A stretch of 64,000 bases of DNA from Malania oleifera. Lineage: Eukaryota; Streptophyta; Magnoliopsida; Santalales; Ximeniaceae. Positions 1 through 11,371 of this stretch are shown piece by piece. The position numbers and the translations under genes were made by a program. The stretch's first letter is position 1. Each line of letters opens with the position of its first letter. The stretch is taken from positions 15,469,936 to 15,533,935 of the forward strand of contig NC_080422.1 of NCBI RefSeq assembly GCF_029873635.1. Reading direction: 5' to 3'. Below the pieces are notes generated by a model that was given only the letters and a program-made list of their open reading frames with translations, had not been told where the DNA came from and made no database searches.

Positions 1-620
1 GGAATGTTGTGCTTGGCTATGATTAAAAGCCAAGGTGGAGATTGTTAAAAAATATGTTTTTTTTTTTATTTATCTATTGTGGCTTTTATCACAGCCATTG
101 GATCGTCTCTAAATCCAACGGTTGTGTGGTGTCATATATATGTTTGTAAGCCATGGGAAAAAGAGAGTATTGCTTGTCATTTTGTGCAAGGAGAGCTAAA
201 GGGGGCTTTCTTTCTAAGAAGATTTTTTCTTCACTGGTTTGACAAGTGAATGGGTGTATAGGGGATCTGGGATCGGGGAGAGTCTGATCAAATCTTGTAT
301 TGTCATCGTTTCATAATGGATTTTTCTCCAGGTGCACGCTCTGTAGACATAGGCAATCTTGCCGAACCATATAAAATCTCTCGTCTACTTTTTTTCTGTG
401 AAAGTTCTTTGTGCTATTTATTTTGTTGATCGGAATATTAAAATCGCTACGCGTCAATAGTATCGATTCATTTGCTACCTTTGAATTGGATTTGAATACC
501 GTGCTTCCTGTATTCAAATCCTATATATATTATCATTTATTGCAAGAGGGAAAAAATTCTTTGTCCAAAGTAGCACATAATTATCAACCTATCCTCGTGA
601 TTCTAATGGTTGTTTGAATC
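1..620 (+). mobile_element. 3' end of a Ty1/copia element with its 3' LTR
   Basis: A purine-rich tract (CCAAGGTGGAGATT, 31-43) is followed at 43 by TGTTAAAA, the usual copia arrangement of polypurine tract and LTR start. The stretch 250-400 has the copia R/U5 look: a TCTCCAGGTGCACG block, then a GACATAGGCA block and a CCGAACCATATAAA block. The right end of the LTR is not clear; it lies somewhere between about 430 and 620. The coding part of the element lies left of the window. The short ORFs at 311-617 are not proteins. Old and fragmentary. Confidence 0.6.
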
Positions 621-1517
621 CTTAGTATTTCTTTGATTGGTCTAATGACCAAATTATGTTAATTGATATGAATTTTCTTATGAAAATAAGCCACTTTGTT
701 AAATTAAAACTTATTAATTCAGCAAATCAAATTGGGAAAATATTGAAAGAAGGGCAATTTTAATTATTGTGCGAAACTACCTCCCACCACTTGGTTTGAA
801 ACCAAATTTATTTTAGAAGAGAATTGTTTTGAGCTCTTGTAGTGGAAAACTAGTGACTCAATTGTGTAAGCTTAGGTGACTGCTTTCAATTGTGACGGAT
901 TACTACAATAAGCATTCTGTTGCCCTATTTAATTGTGACCTTAGTGGGAATCTTAATATGGTGCTTGGGTTTCACAATGGACTAAGACATTAGAAAGTAA
1001 ATTATTTAACAAACCATGAATGCTCTTGCTACTTTATTGCTTATTGCATGACTTTATAAGTTAAGATACTTTTTATTCATACAAATGTGTGATTGAATAT
1101 CACAATTTATGCATAATGATTCACATATAGTTACTAAATATAGTTAGTATACATGTTTTTAATTCGTCCATAAACACGGAATTAGTGTAATGAGACTTTA
1201 TTTTTGCCTTTCACGAATGAACCTTAACTATTACAAGCTCGATAGTTGAGAGTTGAGATTGTTGGTGATGACCAAGATGACTTCCCAACTATAGAGCTCT
1301 ACAAGTGCTTACTCCAAAGTTTCTTCATGATCTCTTTGCCACTGAGTTAGGTGTTGAGCTTTCTTGAGTCATGCATCCTTATTCCATTGAAGTTGTGCTT
1401 CCATCTTCCTTTTTTTTTTTCACCCTCTAGATGTTCCTTAACCAGATCTAATGAAAAATTTCATGTACCTCTTGAATAAGAGCCAAACACATATTCACTT
1501 TTCTCCATATTAGATAT
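621..1517. other. AT-rich non-coding stretch
   Basis: No ORF with recognisable homology, no RNA gene and no clear repeat boundary is visible. It separates the copia end on the left from the LTR that starts at 1518 and may contain eroded transposon sequence. Confidence 0.4.
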
Positions 1518-1747
1518 TGTTAAGATTAAGGGAAAAATTATATGTTTATTTCACAATTATCAATTACATGGAATAGTAGGTAATTTTATACAAGAAAAAA
1601 AATCTAATTTTGGACTACACTAATTTTAAGGCTAGAATTAGGGTTGTCCCTTGTATCAAGGGATTTACAATCAAGGCCTTGATACAAGGGATTTACAATT
1701 AAGGCTTTTCCTATAATCTCTCTAATTAACAACAACTCACGCCAACA
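1518..1747 (-). repeat. 3' LTR of copia element A with adjacent polypurine tract
   Basis: On the minus strand the LTR begins TGTTGGCGTGAG (forward end at 1747) and ends TTAATCTTAACA (forward start at 1518), about 230 bp. The minus-strand purine tract CTTGAGGGGGAGT lies directly upstream (forward 1748-1760). Inside is a short duplicated block: the TACAAGGGATTTACAAT motif occurs twice near 1655-1700. The short LTR fits many plant copia lineages. A target-site duplication cannot be shown because the partner LTR is missing. Confidence 0.65.
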
Positions 1748-1911
1748 CTCCCCCTCAAGTTGGTGCTACATACAACCTTTGTGAGTACATCTGTCAATTG
1801 GTCTTCAGACTTAACAAAAGGAAATCGAATTTTCTTGTTCTCAAGATTTTGTTTGATGAAATGTCAGTCCACCTCCACGTGTTTAGTTCCGTCATGTTGG
1901 ACAAGATTGTG

Positions 1912-2594
1912 TTAGATATCAATTGTGGTCTTATTATCACAGAACAGGTCCATCTCACAACTTGGGGCAAAACCTATTTCTGTTAGTAGTCTCTTAAGCC
2001 AGAGAAGTTCACGAAGACCTTTAGCCATTCCAAAAAACTCGGCTTCAGCACTTGACAAAGTCGTCACATTTTGTTTCTTACTTCTCAAATTTACAAGATT
2101 CCCACCAACAAACATGAAGTACCTTGAGGCGCATTTTTGATTTGATATATTTCCTGCCCAGTCTACATCTGTATATCCCTCAACTTTGAGGTGTCTGTTT
2201 TTTGAGAACATAAGCCCTTTCCCTAGAAATGGCTTTAAGTATCGAAGAATTCTGAGCACCACATCCATGTGATCCTCACTTGGACAGTACATGAATTGAC
2301 TTACTACACTTACCCCATAAGCAATATCTGGGTGAGTGTGTGATAAATAAATAAGCTTTCCGACTATCCTATAGTACCTTTCTTTATTTGTTGGCACGTG
2401 GTCTAGGTATTCTCCCAATTTGTGGTTTTGAACAATTGGTGTGTCTACAGGTTTGCATTCTAGTAGTCCCACCTCAGATAGAAAGTCTAGGATATATTTC
2501 CGTTGGGAAAGAAATATACCTTGCTTTGATCTAGCAACATCAATTCCCAAGTAGTATTTAAGCCCTCCCAGATTTTTCATTTCGAACTCAATTG
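1912..2594 (-). pseudogene. copia reverse transcriptase C-terminus and RNase H region (element A)
   Basis: The minus-strand reading contains the copia signatures KYYLGIDVARS, SHTHPDIAYGVSVVSQFM, YTDVDWAG and TLSSAEAEFF, which mark the end of reverse transcriptase and the RNase H domain. It belongs to element A and is cut off on its upstream side by the solo LTR at 2600. It is a fossil part, not a host gene. Confidence 0.85.
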
Positions 2595-2599
2595 CCAAA

Positions 2600-2794
2600 T
2601 GTAACGACCCCAAAAATAATATACATGCAAGTGTAAAAAAAATTTTAATTAATTAATTATTAATTATATAATATAATATAATATAATAATATATTAATAT
2701 AATATAATATAATAATATTATATATATATATATATATATATAAAAGTAACCATGAAGGATAAATCCTTTAGGAAACTTTTCCTGAGAACCCCCC

Positions 2795-2831
<37 letters not shown>

Positions 2832-4002
2832 TTTCTCAACCATTTCTTGGCCGAATTAAAAAATGAACACCATTCCCAAGCCCCAGCTCCGCTCTCCAAA
2901 GATTTAATCAAAGAGATTTCATCATCCGCATGTCGTAGGCACCACTCCAGGGGTAGTGTAAGTGGACTAGATTATGTCAAACTTATTTTAAAATATTCTC
3001 GATTAAATTTGAGTACGTGAATTTAATTAGATTTAATCGATGCCTGATTTTAATTGATTATGTAAATTTAATTATATTCATATGCCTGAGTTAAATTAAA
3101 TTGTAGGGATTTGATTATAGCGGGTTTTTGGGAATAATTTTAGAATTAAATTAAACTGTGGGGATTTGATCATATCAGTTTTTTTGGAATATATTGAAAT
3201 TAAATTAAATAGGTAAAATTGATCATACTCGCGTTTTTATTTACATTTACCAAATATATATTTGTGAAAATTTCTTAGGTAATTTATGAAATTATAATTA
3301 TTATATAAATTGTGTGTCATGAGTTATTTTATTTTATTGTATAATTTAGTAAAACTGGGATTTTTGCGGAGTTATGCCTAATGTGTGATTTATTGCGGAT
3401 ATTGATGAGAATGGGAATAAGGATGATATTTTGTACAGATTTTATATTGGGAATAATGATGAGGTTATATGTTTTATTGCATAAATTATAATTATATGTT
3501 TTAAGAACTCTGATGGGCCGGATGTGATGGACGCTCGGTACCGTAGCTACAGATGAATATTAGTGCAATCACACTCTTGTGAAAGTGTTGGCAGTGGATA
3601 GTGGATTTGGCCTGAGTAGAGATGGAGTACCCACCTATTTCCGAACCAGGATGGGGAGGCAAATCACACTTATAGACGGGTTACCTTTGATTTAGTTTTG
3701 GTCGGCTAACCAAAATTAAGTCCAGTTTTCGAACCACACAACTCGGTCTTGAGGGTTAAACATGACATGTATAGGCCAAAAGGAGTTTGATTATACATAT
3801 TTGTATATTTATGTGGTTCGGATTATGTGGTAGTCTTGAATGATGTTTCGGGAAAGAAGTATGCATATATTTATATATTTATAAATGGTCATATTTGAAG
3901 GGCCTAATAGACGATTTTCAGTAAAGAAAAGTATACGCATATATGTGAACAGAGCCCGGGTAGTAGGGCTAAAATGTGATGTGAAGAAAGGTATAAAGGG
4001 AA

Positions 4003-4059
<57 letters not shown>

Positions 4060-4455
4060 TACGTGTTTTGGATAAAAATGATTTACAATTATTAAAGGCA
4101 ATTTTTAACAGTTAAATTATTAATGGAGTTATTTTTACACTAAACCTCATTTGAGCCACACTATAATAATAATCTAGTCCATACTTACTAAGAGGTGTCT
4201 CACCCAATTATTATTATACATTTCAGATATCTTATAGAGCATAATCGAAACCAGAGTAGCACAGTAGAAGCGTGGGTGAGATTAGAAAGATGAGGTTTAG
4301 ATTAAATGTTCATTTTGTTATTTTTGGTTTATCTTGAAATTTCCTAAGGATGTATTAAATTTGATATTGGAGATATTGATATAATGAGGTTTTTTTTAGT
4401 ACTTTGGTAAATATATTCTAGATCTTCCACTGTATAAAATTTTCGGGTTACTACA
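2600..4455 (+). mobile_element. Solo LTR of a Ty3/gypsy-type element, inserted in copia A
   Basis: The element begins TGTAACGACCCC and ends GGGTTACTACA, and is flanked on both sides by the 5-bp duplication CCAAA (2595-2599 and 4456-4460). It is 1856 bp long. Landmarks shared with the LTRs near 60 kb set a + orientation: an AT-rich TATA region (2718-2745), a CT-rich leader (2795-2826), the block CTCGGTACCGTAGCTA (from 3534) and a GTGTCTCACCC block (about 4195). No internal coding region remains, so this is an LTR-LTR recombination product. A long (AT)n run lies at 4003-4057. Confidence 0.85.
4003..4057. repeat. (AT)n microsatellite
   Basis: A run of about 27 TA/AT dinucleotides inside the solo LTR. 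It produces spurious ORFs with alternating Tyr and Ile on both strands. Confidence 0.95.
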
Positions 4456-4460
4456 CCAAA

Positions 4461-5450
4461 TGCTCTTGGAGTCTTGATATTTCTTCTAGATCATCTCTCG
4501 TAATAATCATGTCATCTACTAAATTATTAGAGTTTTGACCTTACCCTGTTGATGCTTTAAGAATAATGTATGAAGTTGCTCTGTTGATAGCCATATTTCT
4601 TCGTTTCCAAGCTGAATCGCTCGAACCATGCTTTAGGTGATTGTTTCAAGCCATACAAAGCCTGGTGGAACATCCATGTAGACCTCCTACTCCAGATCTC
4701 CATGGAGAAAGGCATTTTTTACATCAAACTGGTGCAATGGTCAACCAAGGTTTGCGACAAGGGATAACAGTACTCTAACCGAGTTCAATTTTGCTACCGG
4801 TGAGAAGGTCTCTTGGTAGTCTACACCATATGTCTAGGTGTAACCTTTTGCTACTAGTCTTTCTTTGTATCGACCAATCGAACCATCTGCTTTGTGCTTA
4901 ATGGAGAACACCCATTTTCACCCTACCGTCTTCTTTCCTTTAGGCAAGGGAACAAGAGTCCAAGTTTTATTTTTTTTGCAGTGCCTCCATTTCTTCCTTC
5001 ACGGCCTGGGTCCACTTAGGATTCGTCAAGGCTTCATGAATATTGGTGGGAACACTAGTTGAGAAGAGTTCGTGTACGAATGTCCTGAGTGGTTTGGAAA
5101 GCCTTTTTGTAGACACATAGTTGGTGATTGGATACTTTGAGTTTCATCCTCCAATGTCTGGAAAATATCTATTTGGTGGTTTTCCACGATTATTCCTAAA
5201 AGGTAAAGTGTAGCCAACATGGATATCTATATCATTAGAATTTGAAGGTCTAGGAGTGTTTACCTCAAGGATATTCTCAAGAGATGGGTCTTCGGGTACT
5301 GCGACGTGAGGGGGGGTTTTCTATTTCAGCTTCAGCTTCAGGTGATGTATACATATCTCTAGTAAATTTTTTCCACTTTTGAACTCACACGTTTTTTTTG
5401 TATTGGGTTCCTTATTGACATAAATTTCAGTGTTGTGTTCGTTCAGCCAA
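4461..5450 (-). pseudogene. copia reverse transcriptase N-terminal region (element A)
   Basis: Minus-strand reading gives fragments of the copia reverse transcriptase, including the region around 4640-4700 that corresponds to the HGDL/VYM.PPGF motif of the family. It continues the domain cut by the solo LTR at 2600-4455. Fossil, no usable frame. Confidence 0.7.
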
Positions 5451-5466
5451 TCAAAACTCAGTCAAT

Positions 5467-6447
5467 TTAGCTCGTCATTACTAATCTCACCTTGACGAGG
5501 AGAATTGGGTAATGGGGAAGAGAAAAATGCCTCGAACTCAAAAAAGTGACATCCATGGTCACATAGGTGCATTTGGTGGCTGGATCATAGCATTGATACC
5601 CTTTTTGGTGTAATGCATACCCTAAGAAGAGGCATCGAATGGCACACGAACTCGGTTTCATGCACTGATTTTTATGAAGGTGGAAAAATGTGACACACCC
5701 GAAAATCCAAGGAGGAAGAATCAAGATCGTAGGTAAGGGACCATATGTAGATAGGGTCTGTAACGGAGACTTGAAATTCAAGACTTTGGAAGGCATCCAA
5801 TTGAGGAGATGCACAGCCATAGCAACAACATCAGTCCAATGGTGACTAGGCACATGAGCCCCAAGTAATAGGGCTCGAGTAGTTTCAAGAATATGGCAGT
5901 TCTTTCATTCAATGACACCATTCTGCTAAGGAGTCTATAGGCAAGAGGTTTCATGGATAAGGTCATGATGCTAAAAATAAGTCTGAAATGGGTTACTCAC
6001 ATACTCACCACCATTATCCGACCGAAGAATCCGAATCTTAGCTAAGAATTGGGTTTGAACCATTGTGTGGAAGGACTGAAATATAGTCAAGACTTTGTTT
6101 TTATGTTTTAGTAAGCAGAGCCAACTCATGCAAGTACAGTCATCTACAAATATCACAAACCAGCAGAAACTAGATATTGTAGAAATTGGGGAAGGACTTC
6201 ATACATCCGAGTGAATTAAAGCAAAAGGAACAGTACTTTTATTCATATTTGAAGGATAAGTAGCTTTATGGATTTTAGCAAGAATGCAAGTCTCACATTT
6301 CAAATCACATATTGAAATATTGGAAAATAAATCTGGAAACAAATATTTCATATAATTGAAGGACAGGTGCCCTAACCGACGGTGCCAAAGCCAAATTTGT
6401 CGCTTTTTCTTATCAACTGAAGGATGCATATGATGTGCACTGCCCAT
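5467..6447 (-). pseudogene. copia GAG-pre-integrase and integrase region (element A)
   Basis: The minus strand shows the pre-integrase zinc motif (LWHRRLGHLSFNYMKYLF, then CDLKCETCILAK near 6290) and integrase signatures (FVDDCTCMSWLCLLKHK, RILRSDNGGEYVSN and HHWTDVVAMAVHLLNWMPSK). These place the start and core of a copia integrase in the expected order upstream of reverse transcriptase. Fossil with several breaks. Confidence 0.85.
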
Positions 6448-6483
6448 ACTAAAATTGTCAACATGATATTAAAGCCCCCCCTC

Positions 6484-6882
6484 TTAGTACCTCTCCTTGG
6501 TAAGAATATCATGAAGTAAACAAAAAGTAGAATACATTAGTACAACACATTTCAAAGCTTCAGTAACTTGGCTCACGGAAAGCAATTTATAGGAAAGAGA
6601 GGCAACAAGCAAAGTATGAGATAAGGATAAAGTGGGTGACAAATCCACAGTTCCTACCCCTGTAACTGGAGATATGACCCCATCGGCATTAGCAATGCAG
6701 GTGCACTGAGGTTGAGATGTTTTGGAGAAATCATTTTCATCAAATGTCATGTGATCGGTGGCTCCCGAGTCAAGTATCCAAAAACTTCTGTCACCATCGT
6801 GAGACAAACTACAAAGAGCAGTACCACAATTACTTGGTTTCGAGATCGATGAATCACCGTAGGCAATCTCCATGGGGTGCAA
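6484..6882 (-). pseudogene. copia protease region (element A)
   Basis: The minus-strand reading contains WILDSGATDHMT, the D-S-G-A active-site motif of copia aspartic proteases, followed by a spacer leading to the integrase part. The TRIM at 6948 lies between this part and the gag zinc-knuckle region. Confidence 0.85.
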
Positions 6883-6947
6883 AAGAGAGAGTTTGGACTT
6901 GGCTGTAGCTACTGCAACCTAACCTGTTCCTTCATTAGTGACATATC

Positions 6948-7114
6948 TGTTGAGAATTCTACTTGTGAGCTTGTCCCACATTGTAAAATTAGAGTGGATG
7001 ATGGGTGCTTATATACATGGTTGGACCCAAGACCCAATAGACTTAAGTTTTTGGGTCAAGTTGGTGTTCACCTATGTGTATCCAGCCCACCCATAGGCTC
7101 CTCTGGTCCTAACA
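6948..7114 (+). repeat. Left LTR of the TRIM
   Basis: 167-bp direct repeat, TGTTGAGAATTC to CCTAACA. The primer-binding site begins two bases after its end, which sets the + orientation. Confidence 0.85.
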
Positions 7115-7401
7115 AGTGGTTCAGAGCCGACAGTTCGTAACTCTGAGTCAGTGACATCGTAAAAAGTCGAGACATGAAGCTAATTCTCCTTACGTGCTAA
7201 CAGTTGGAGGACCAAGTGTGTCGCTAGGGCCAATAAGGATCATCTAGGCTGTGGATGGATCCGAATAGGGTCAAGATGTGAGAGGTAGGATTGGTTCGGA
7301 GGCACGTGGAAAATTAGAGTGGATGATGGGTGCTTACTCCCAAAAGGGAGACGATTTACGTTCAAGGGGGAGCAGTTTGAACTCACAAATGAGGAGGAGA
7401 T

Positions 7402-7568
7402 TGTTGAGAATTCCACTTGTGAGCTTGTCCCGCATTGGAAAATTAGAGTGGATGATGGGTGCTTATATACATGGTTGGACCCAAGACCCAATAGGCTTAA
7501 ACTTTTAGGTCAAGTTGGTGTTCACCCATGTGTATCAAGCCCACCCATGGGCTCCTTCGTTCCTAACA
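7402..7568 (+). repeat. Right LTR of the TRIM
   Basis: 167-bp partner of the left LTR with the same termini, directly after a purine-rich tract at 7389-7401. Confidence 0.85.
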
Positions 7569-8568
7569 ATATTGGCCTTTTTTTGCCCGAAGTTCATTCC
7601 ACCAATCAGGATATCCATGTAGTTTGAAGCAATTATCCTGGGTGTGTTTCAGATTACCGCAATGGGAACACTTGGTGCCATCTAAAGGAGAGACTTTCTT
7701 CTTGGAAGAGGTTCCAATCTTCCCATTGCCCAGAGATAGAGATTGGGTAGAATTTGAAGTTGAATGTTCAGTCTTGAAGCTTTTTGAGGCTAGAACTGCT
7801 CCTTAAGTCTCGGCGGTTCCACCGGTGATCATAATAGCTTGCCGGACAACTTCCTGGTATGCTTGGTCAATTGTAGGGAATGGTCGCATCTGTAATATAT
7901 CGCTGCGAATGTTATCAAATCTATCATTTAGGCCATCCAAGAAGGCATACACTCAGTCTTCTTGAAGCATGTCGTTAAAGTGCTAAATATCAACAACATA
8001 TTCCATGGGGTTTGGGCAACGAAAATCAATCTCACGTCATAACCCATGAAAATCATTGAAATATTTCTCAAGAGAGCTACCCGCTTGTTTCAGACAAGTT
8101 ACACGCCATCAAAGGTCATATACCTGAGATGAATCACTTCTGTCGAAATAAGTAGCAGCAGTGGAGTCTCATACCTGTTTTGCAGTCGGAAACCAAATGA
8201 AGTTGCCGATTAGTGATAGGTCCATGGAGTTAATTAGCCATCCCTTGACAATGGCGTTGTTTGTGTGCCACTTTCGGAAGTATGGGTCAGTCTGTGGAGG
8301 TTAGGTAACATCTCCATTGATAAATCCTAACTTGTCTTTGCCGAAGATATACATTTCGACAACATCGGACCAAAGAGCATAATTGGAACGGTCCAATTTA
8401 ATACCAATTGGAGCAGCAACACCACCTTTCCATGGTCTGGGTAGGGGCTGAAGTTTTATTCAAGACTTCAGTCATTCTGGTGGTTAGTTATGTGATGATG
8501 GCAGTGGAGTGAGGGTCGTTGGATTCGGCCATGGGCGCGGCAGAGTTGTTGGGTTCGGCCATGGGTGT
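7569..8568 (-). pseudogene. copia gag region (element A)
   Basis: Minus-strand reading at 7569-7645 gives NCFKLHGYPDWWNELRAKKG, the knuckle/spacer typical of plant copia gag. Upstream are gag (UBN2-type) remnants. A start-like MAEPNN motif lies near 8563, with a second copy of the MAE motif just downstream. Fossil. Confidence 0.7.
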
Positions 8569-9280
8569 AGCAGAAGAGAAATACCGCAGCAGAAGATCTC
8601 CTCGCAGTAGCAAACAACTCCTTTATGGTGAAGGAGTTTGGGAACGGGACTGCAGAAAAATAACGGTGGTGAAATAAAACTTGGAGTAGCAAACAACTCC
8701 TTGATGGCAGTGGAGTTTGGAGTGCGGTTCAGCAAAGAGAGCAACAATCTATACGACGTCCACTCCTACAAGCACCCAAGGTTTCTGCTACACAAATCTG
8801 TCATGAAAAAGGAATAAGGCAGCCCTTGCAAAGTTGAGCGTGGTGCACAAGAGCCTCAAGGTTGCCAAATCGCGCACACCATCATCACAGAACAGCAGCA
8901 GAGTCCGCAGAACAGCAGAACAGCAGCAGAGTCTTGCTCGCTCACGATGGCGATGGAGAATCTTTGTCACCGGTGTGGCTTTGGCCTTCATTGCGTCGCT
9001 CGAGCGCTGCTCGTTAACCGCTCAGCTGGTGATAATACCGCCCGTTGACGCCTTGCAGACGAAGCTTTGCTACAGATAGCCGAGGATAGGTTGCTGGAAT
9101 CTACAGGACGGGGGTTCGAATTTGTGACCCTTAGCAGATGACGGCCAGGATCACCGAGGCTATAGACGGCCAAAATCCAAATCTTTCTTCTTCTTTTTTT
9201 TCTCTTCTATCTAGTTCAACTCTTCTCTCCTCCTTTCCCTTCCCCTTCATTTTCACTCATTCCTTTCTCTTGTCATTCTT
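8569..9280. other. Probable leader of copia A plus unassigned sequence
   Basis: No recognisable coding sequence. A short motif (GTAGCAAACAACTCCTT) occurs twice (about 8609 and 8685), and a CAG-rich patch (AACAGCAGCAGAGTC) is repeated near 8895-8930. At about 9107-9120 GGGGGTTCGAATTT resembles an RNA polymerase III B box, but no matching A box was found at the right distance. A pyrimidine-rich tract follows (9183-9280). Confidence 0.4.
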
Positions 9281-9498
9281 ATTTATTTTATTTTTTTTAG
9301 AAATACGCACCGGGTATCCACGCGTCCATTTTACGGTCCACGTGATTAATCCTGCGCCTCTTGAAGTTGACCCGACAATTTCAAAGGGAGGCTAAATTCA
9401 GGAGTCCAGGGTGGAAACGAGTTCGGGAGGGTTTGAACACCTGACTTCATGAAAGGCACTCTTGCGGCCCACACTACCACCTGAACCACACCCTGAGG
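9281..9498 (-). mobile_element. tRNA-derived SINE
   Basis: Read on the minus strand, the head contains an A-box-like GTGGTTCAGGTGGTAGTG and a B-box-like GGTGTTCAAACCC about 40 bp further on. A GC-rich body (with CACGTGGACC and ACGCGTGGATACC) leads to an A-rich tail at forward 9281-9301. The flanks AAGAATTAC and AAGAATGAC (minus strand; forward 9499-9507 and 9272-9280) form a near-perfect 9-bp duplication. Length, head and tail fit plant tRNA-related SINEs. The family was not identified. Confidence 0.8.
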
Positions 9499-9507
9499 GT
9501 AATTCTT

Positions 9508-11180
9508 TGTAGTATCTTCGAGTGGCAATAGACACTCCTATATTAGATTTTCTGGTCTAACATTATACGCTTCACATGAAAGTTCATGCAAATAAAAGAA
9601 AGTTCATGTCAATACAATATCTATTGAATAATAAGATGATATTGACTTTTCACATGATTCCCAATGAAACTAGTTAACTAGGGTCAACAATTTGTGGATC
9701 AAGAACACAAACTAAATGACTCGATTAATAAAAATAACCTTGCCATTTTCCCCTCAGTCACTAAGATATATTCTTCTTTCTTGAACTCGATCTTTGGAGA
9801 AGTCCTATATTTAGTTGAAGCTCTCAAAGTTGGTTGCATTTGTACACGTACATTGTTGCTTGCGTTACATTTATCATACCATGCAACTTAATTATGTTAT
9901 CAAAATTTATCTTGGTTCATAAATTATTCAGTATTGGACAATTACCGATCTATGATAATGAAATTTTTTAGATTTTCACATTAATAAGAAATAATGATGT
10001 AAATTGTTATCTAAAATTGGAATATAAACTCCTTTTTCAAAATTTTCAATTATATTTATTTGATAATAGTATCCCCTGTTTGATTCGCAAAATTGGAACT
10101 AGAATGGAATTGAAATGTTGACGCGCATTCTCATTCCTTGTTTGGCTTGTAAAAATAAAAGCAAAATTGCATTTCGACCAAAATTTTGGTTCCCCATTCA
10201 ATAAAAAGGATGATTTCTTCTTTGCACTAAGAACAAAGAAGACTATTATTATTTAATGTTTGATATGCTTAAATGGATTGGAAGTGGAATGAAATGAAGA
10301 GACTATTAAAATCAATTCCTTTCTATTCTATTCTTACATACCAAACAAATCATAAATACATAATCCTTAATAATTAATAAATTCTAAAATCACAAGTAGC
10401 ATCAACGATGACGACAATAACAATAATAGTGATAGTAATCAACGACATCAACAACAACAACTATAACAACCGTAATAATAAAAAATTAATAATTAATTAT
10501 TATAATTTTTTTTTAAAATATTAGTAACAACTTTGACAATAAAAAAAAAAAGAATTATAAATAGTAATAACTATTAATTAGTTTTGTAAATTATTATATA
10601 TAAATAATAGCAACAAAAATAATATTATAAGAATCTAAATAAAGTAATATAACAACAAGAATCACAAGAATAATAAAAAAATAATAATAGTAATGAAAAC
10701 AATAACAACAACAATATTATTATTATTAGTACCGGTTTTTTCTTTTTTAGTGCTGAGTAGACAATCTAAACCAAAAAGAATTATATCATTAAAATTGTTA
10801 GAAACATTAAAATTCAAAAAAGGCATAATTTTGAATAAAACCAATGTTGAGTTTAAGTCATATATTTAGACAATTAAAAAAAATTTAAAATTTGTTTTAT
10901 GGGTATTTTTAAAAAATTAATTACTTTTTTATTTCATTATAATTATCATTAAAAATTATCAAATTTTGATTTTATTAATCAAGAAAAAAAATTACATTCC
11001 AACAGTAATTTCATTCTTACCATGATTTTGTTCCTACTCCAAACTAGTAGGTGTTACGGTTTAAAAAGGAACACTGATAATTTCTAGGGTTTAAGGGGAA
11101 CAAATCCTACTGCGGGTGAAGAACTGGCAGATTTTCTTTTTCTATGGAGGGCATTTCTGTCAAAAGGACAACACAAGGAT
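9508..11180. other. AT-rich intergenic region upstream of MFP1
   Basis: No gene is visible. From 10370 to 10730 there are long imperfect runs of AAT, CAA and AACAAC trinucleotides. The segments around 10075 (CCCCTGTTTGATTCGC) and 10310-10355 (ATTCC-rich, ACCAAACAAATC) look like the inverted ends of an old MITE, but no clean terminal repeat or site duplication could be set. Confidence 0.5.
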
Positions 11181-11371
11181 CTCATTTTAACTTTTATTAT
11201 ATACATCTGAAAGGTATTTTTCTTGTAATTATGACAAGAAATTTGGACATTTAGTTCATCTCCTTTCTTTTGCTGCGCGTTTTCATTGAAACCCGAACTC
11301 AAATGTGTGTGTGAGAGAGAGAGAGAGAGGGGGCAAAGGTTTCTGAGAGGGCTTCTTTTATCTCAATCAGC
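11181..11371 (+). promoter_or_regulatory. Putative promoter and 5' UTR of MFP1
   Basis: A TATA-like TTATTATATACAT (about 11192) lies 180 bp before the start codon, and a GAGAGA run (11313-11331) sits in the presumed 5' leader. No transcript data; inferred from position only. Confidence 0.35.

Larger units (their letters stand above)
6948..7568 (+). mobile_element. TRIM (terminal-repeat retrotransposon in miniature)
   Basis: Two 167-bp direct repeats (6948-7114 and 7402-7568) both begin TGTTGAGAATTC and end CCTAACA. A primer-binding site like the complement of initiator tRNA-Met (TGGTTCAGAGCC, 7117-7128) follows the left repeat, and a purine tract (AATGAGGAGGAGATT) precedes the right one. The flanks ATATC (6943-6947) and ATATT (7569-7573) look like a 5-bp duplication with one mismatch. 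The 287-bp interior has no coding capacity but holds a third partial LTR-like stretch (about 7308-7340). By eye the LTRs differ at only about a dozen positions. Confidence 0.88.
1518..8800 (-). mobile_element. Ty1/copia element A, broken, with two nested insertions
   Basis: Read on the minus strand the parts follow copia order: leader (about 8800-8570), gag with a zinc-knuckle region (about 8568-7569), protease (6882-6484), GAG-pre-integrase and integrase (6447-5467), reverse transcriptase (about 5450-4461 and 2594 onwards), RNase H (to 1912), polypurine tract and 3' LTR (1518-1747). A + strand solo LTR (2600-4455) and a TRIM (6948-7568) have inserted into it. No matching 5' LTR was found on the right, so that end is lost or overwritten. 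The element is a fossil with many breaks, roughly ten or more. The right boundary is approximate. Confidence 0.8.

Noticed and set aside
3809-4115. ORFs on both strands with long Tyr-Ile runs
   Set aside because: They are translations of the (AT)n microsatellite at 4003-4057.
8468-8747. Overlapping minus-strand ORFs of 74 and 87 codons
   Set aside because: They lie in the copia A gag start and leader and show no independent homology.
9060-9125. tRNA-like or SINE-like segment with GGGGGTTCGAATTT
   Set aside because: Only a B-box-like motif is present. No A box at the right distance, no cloverleaf and no tail.
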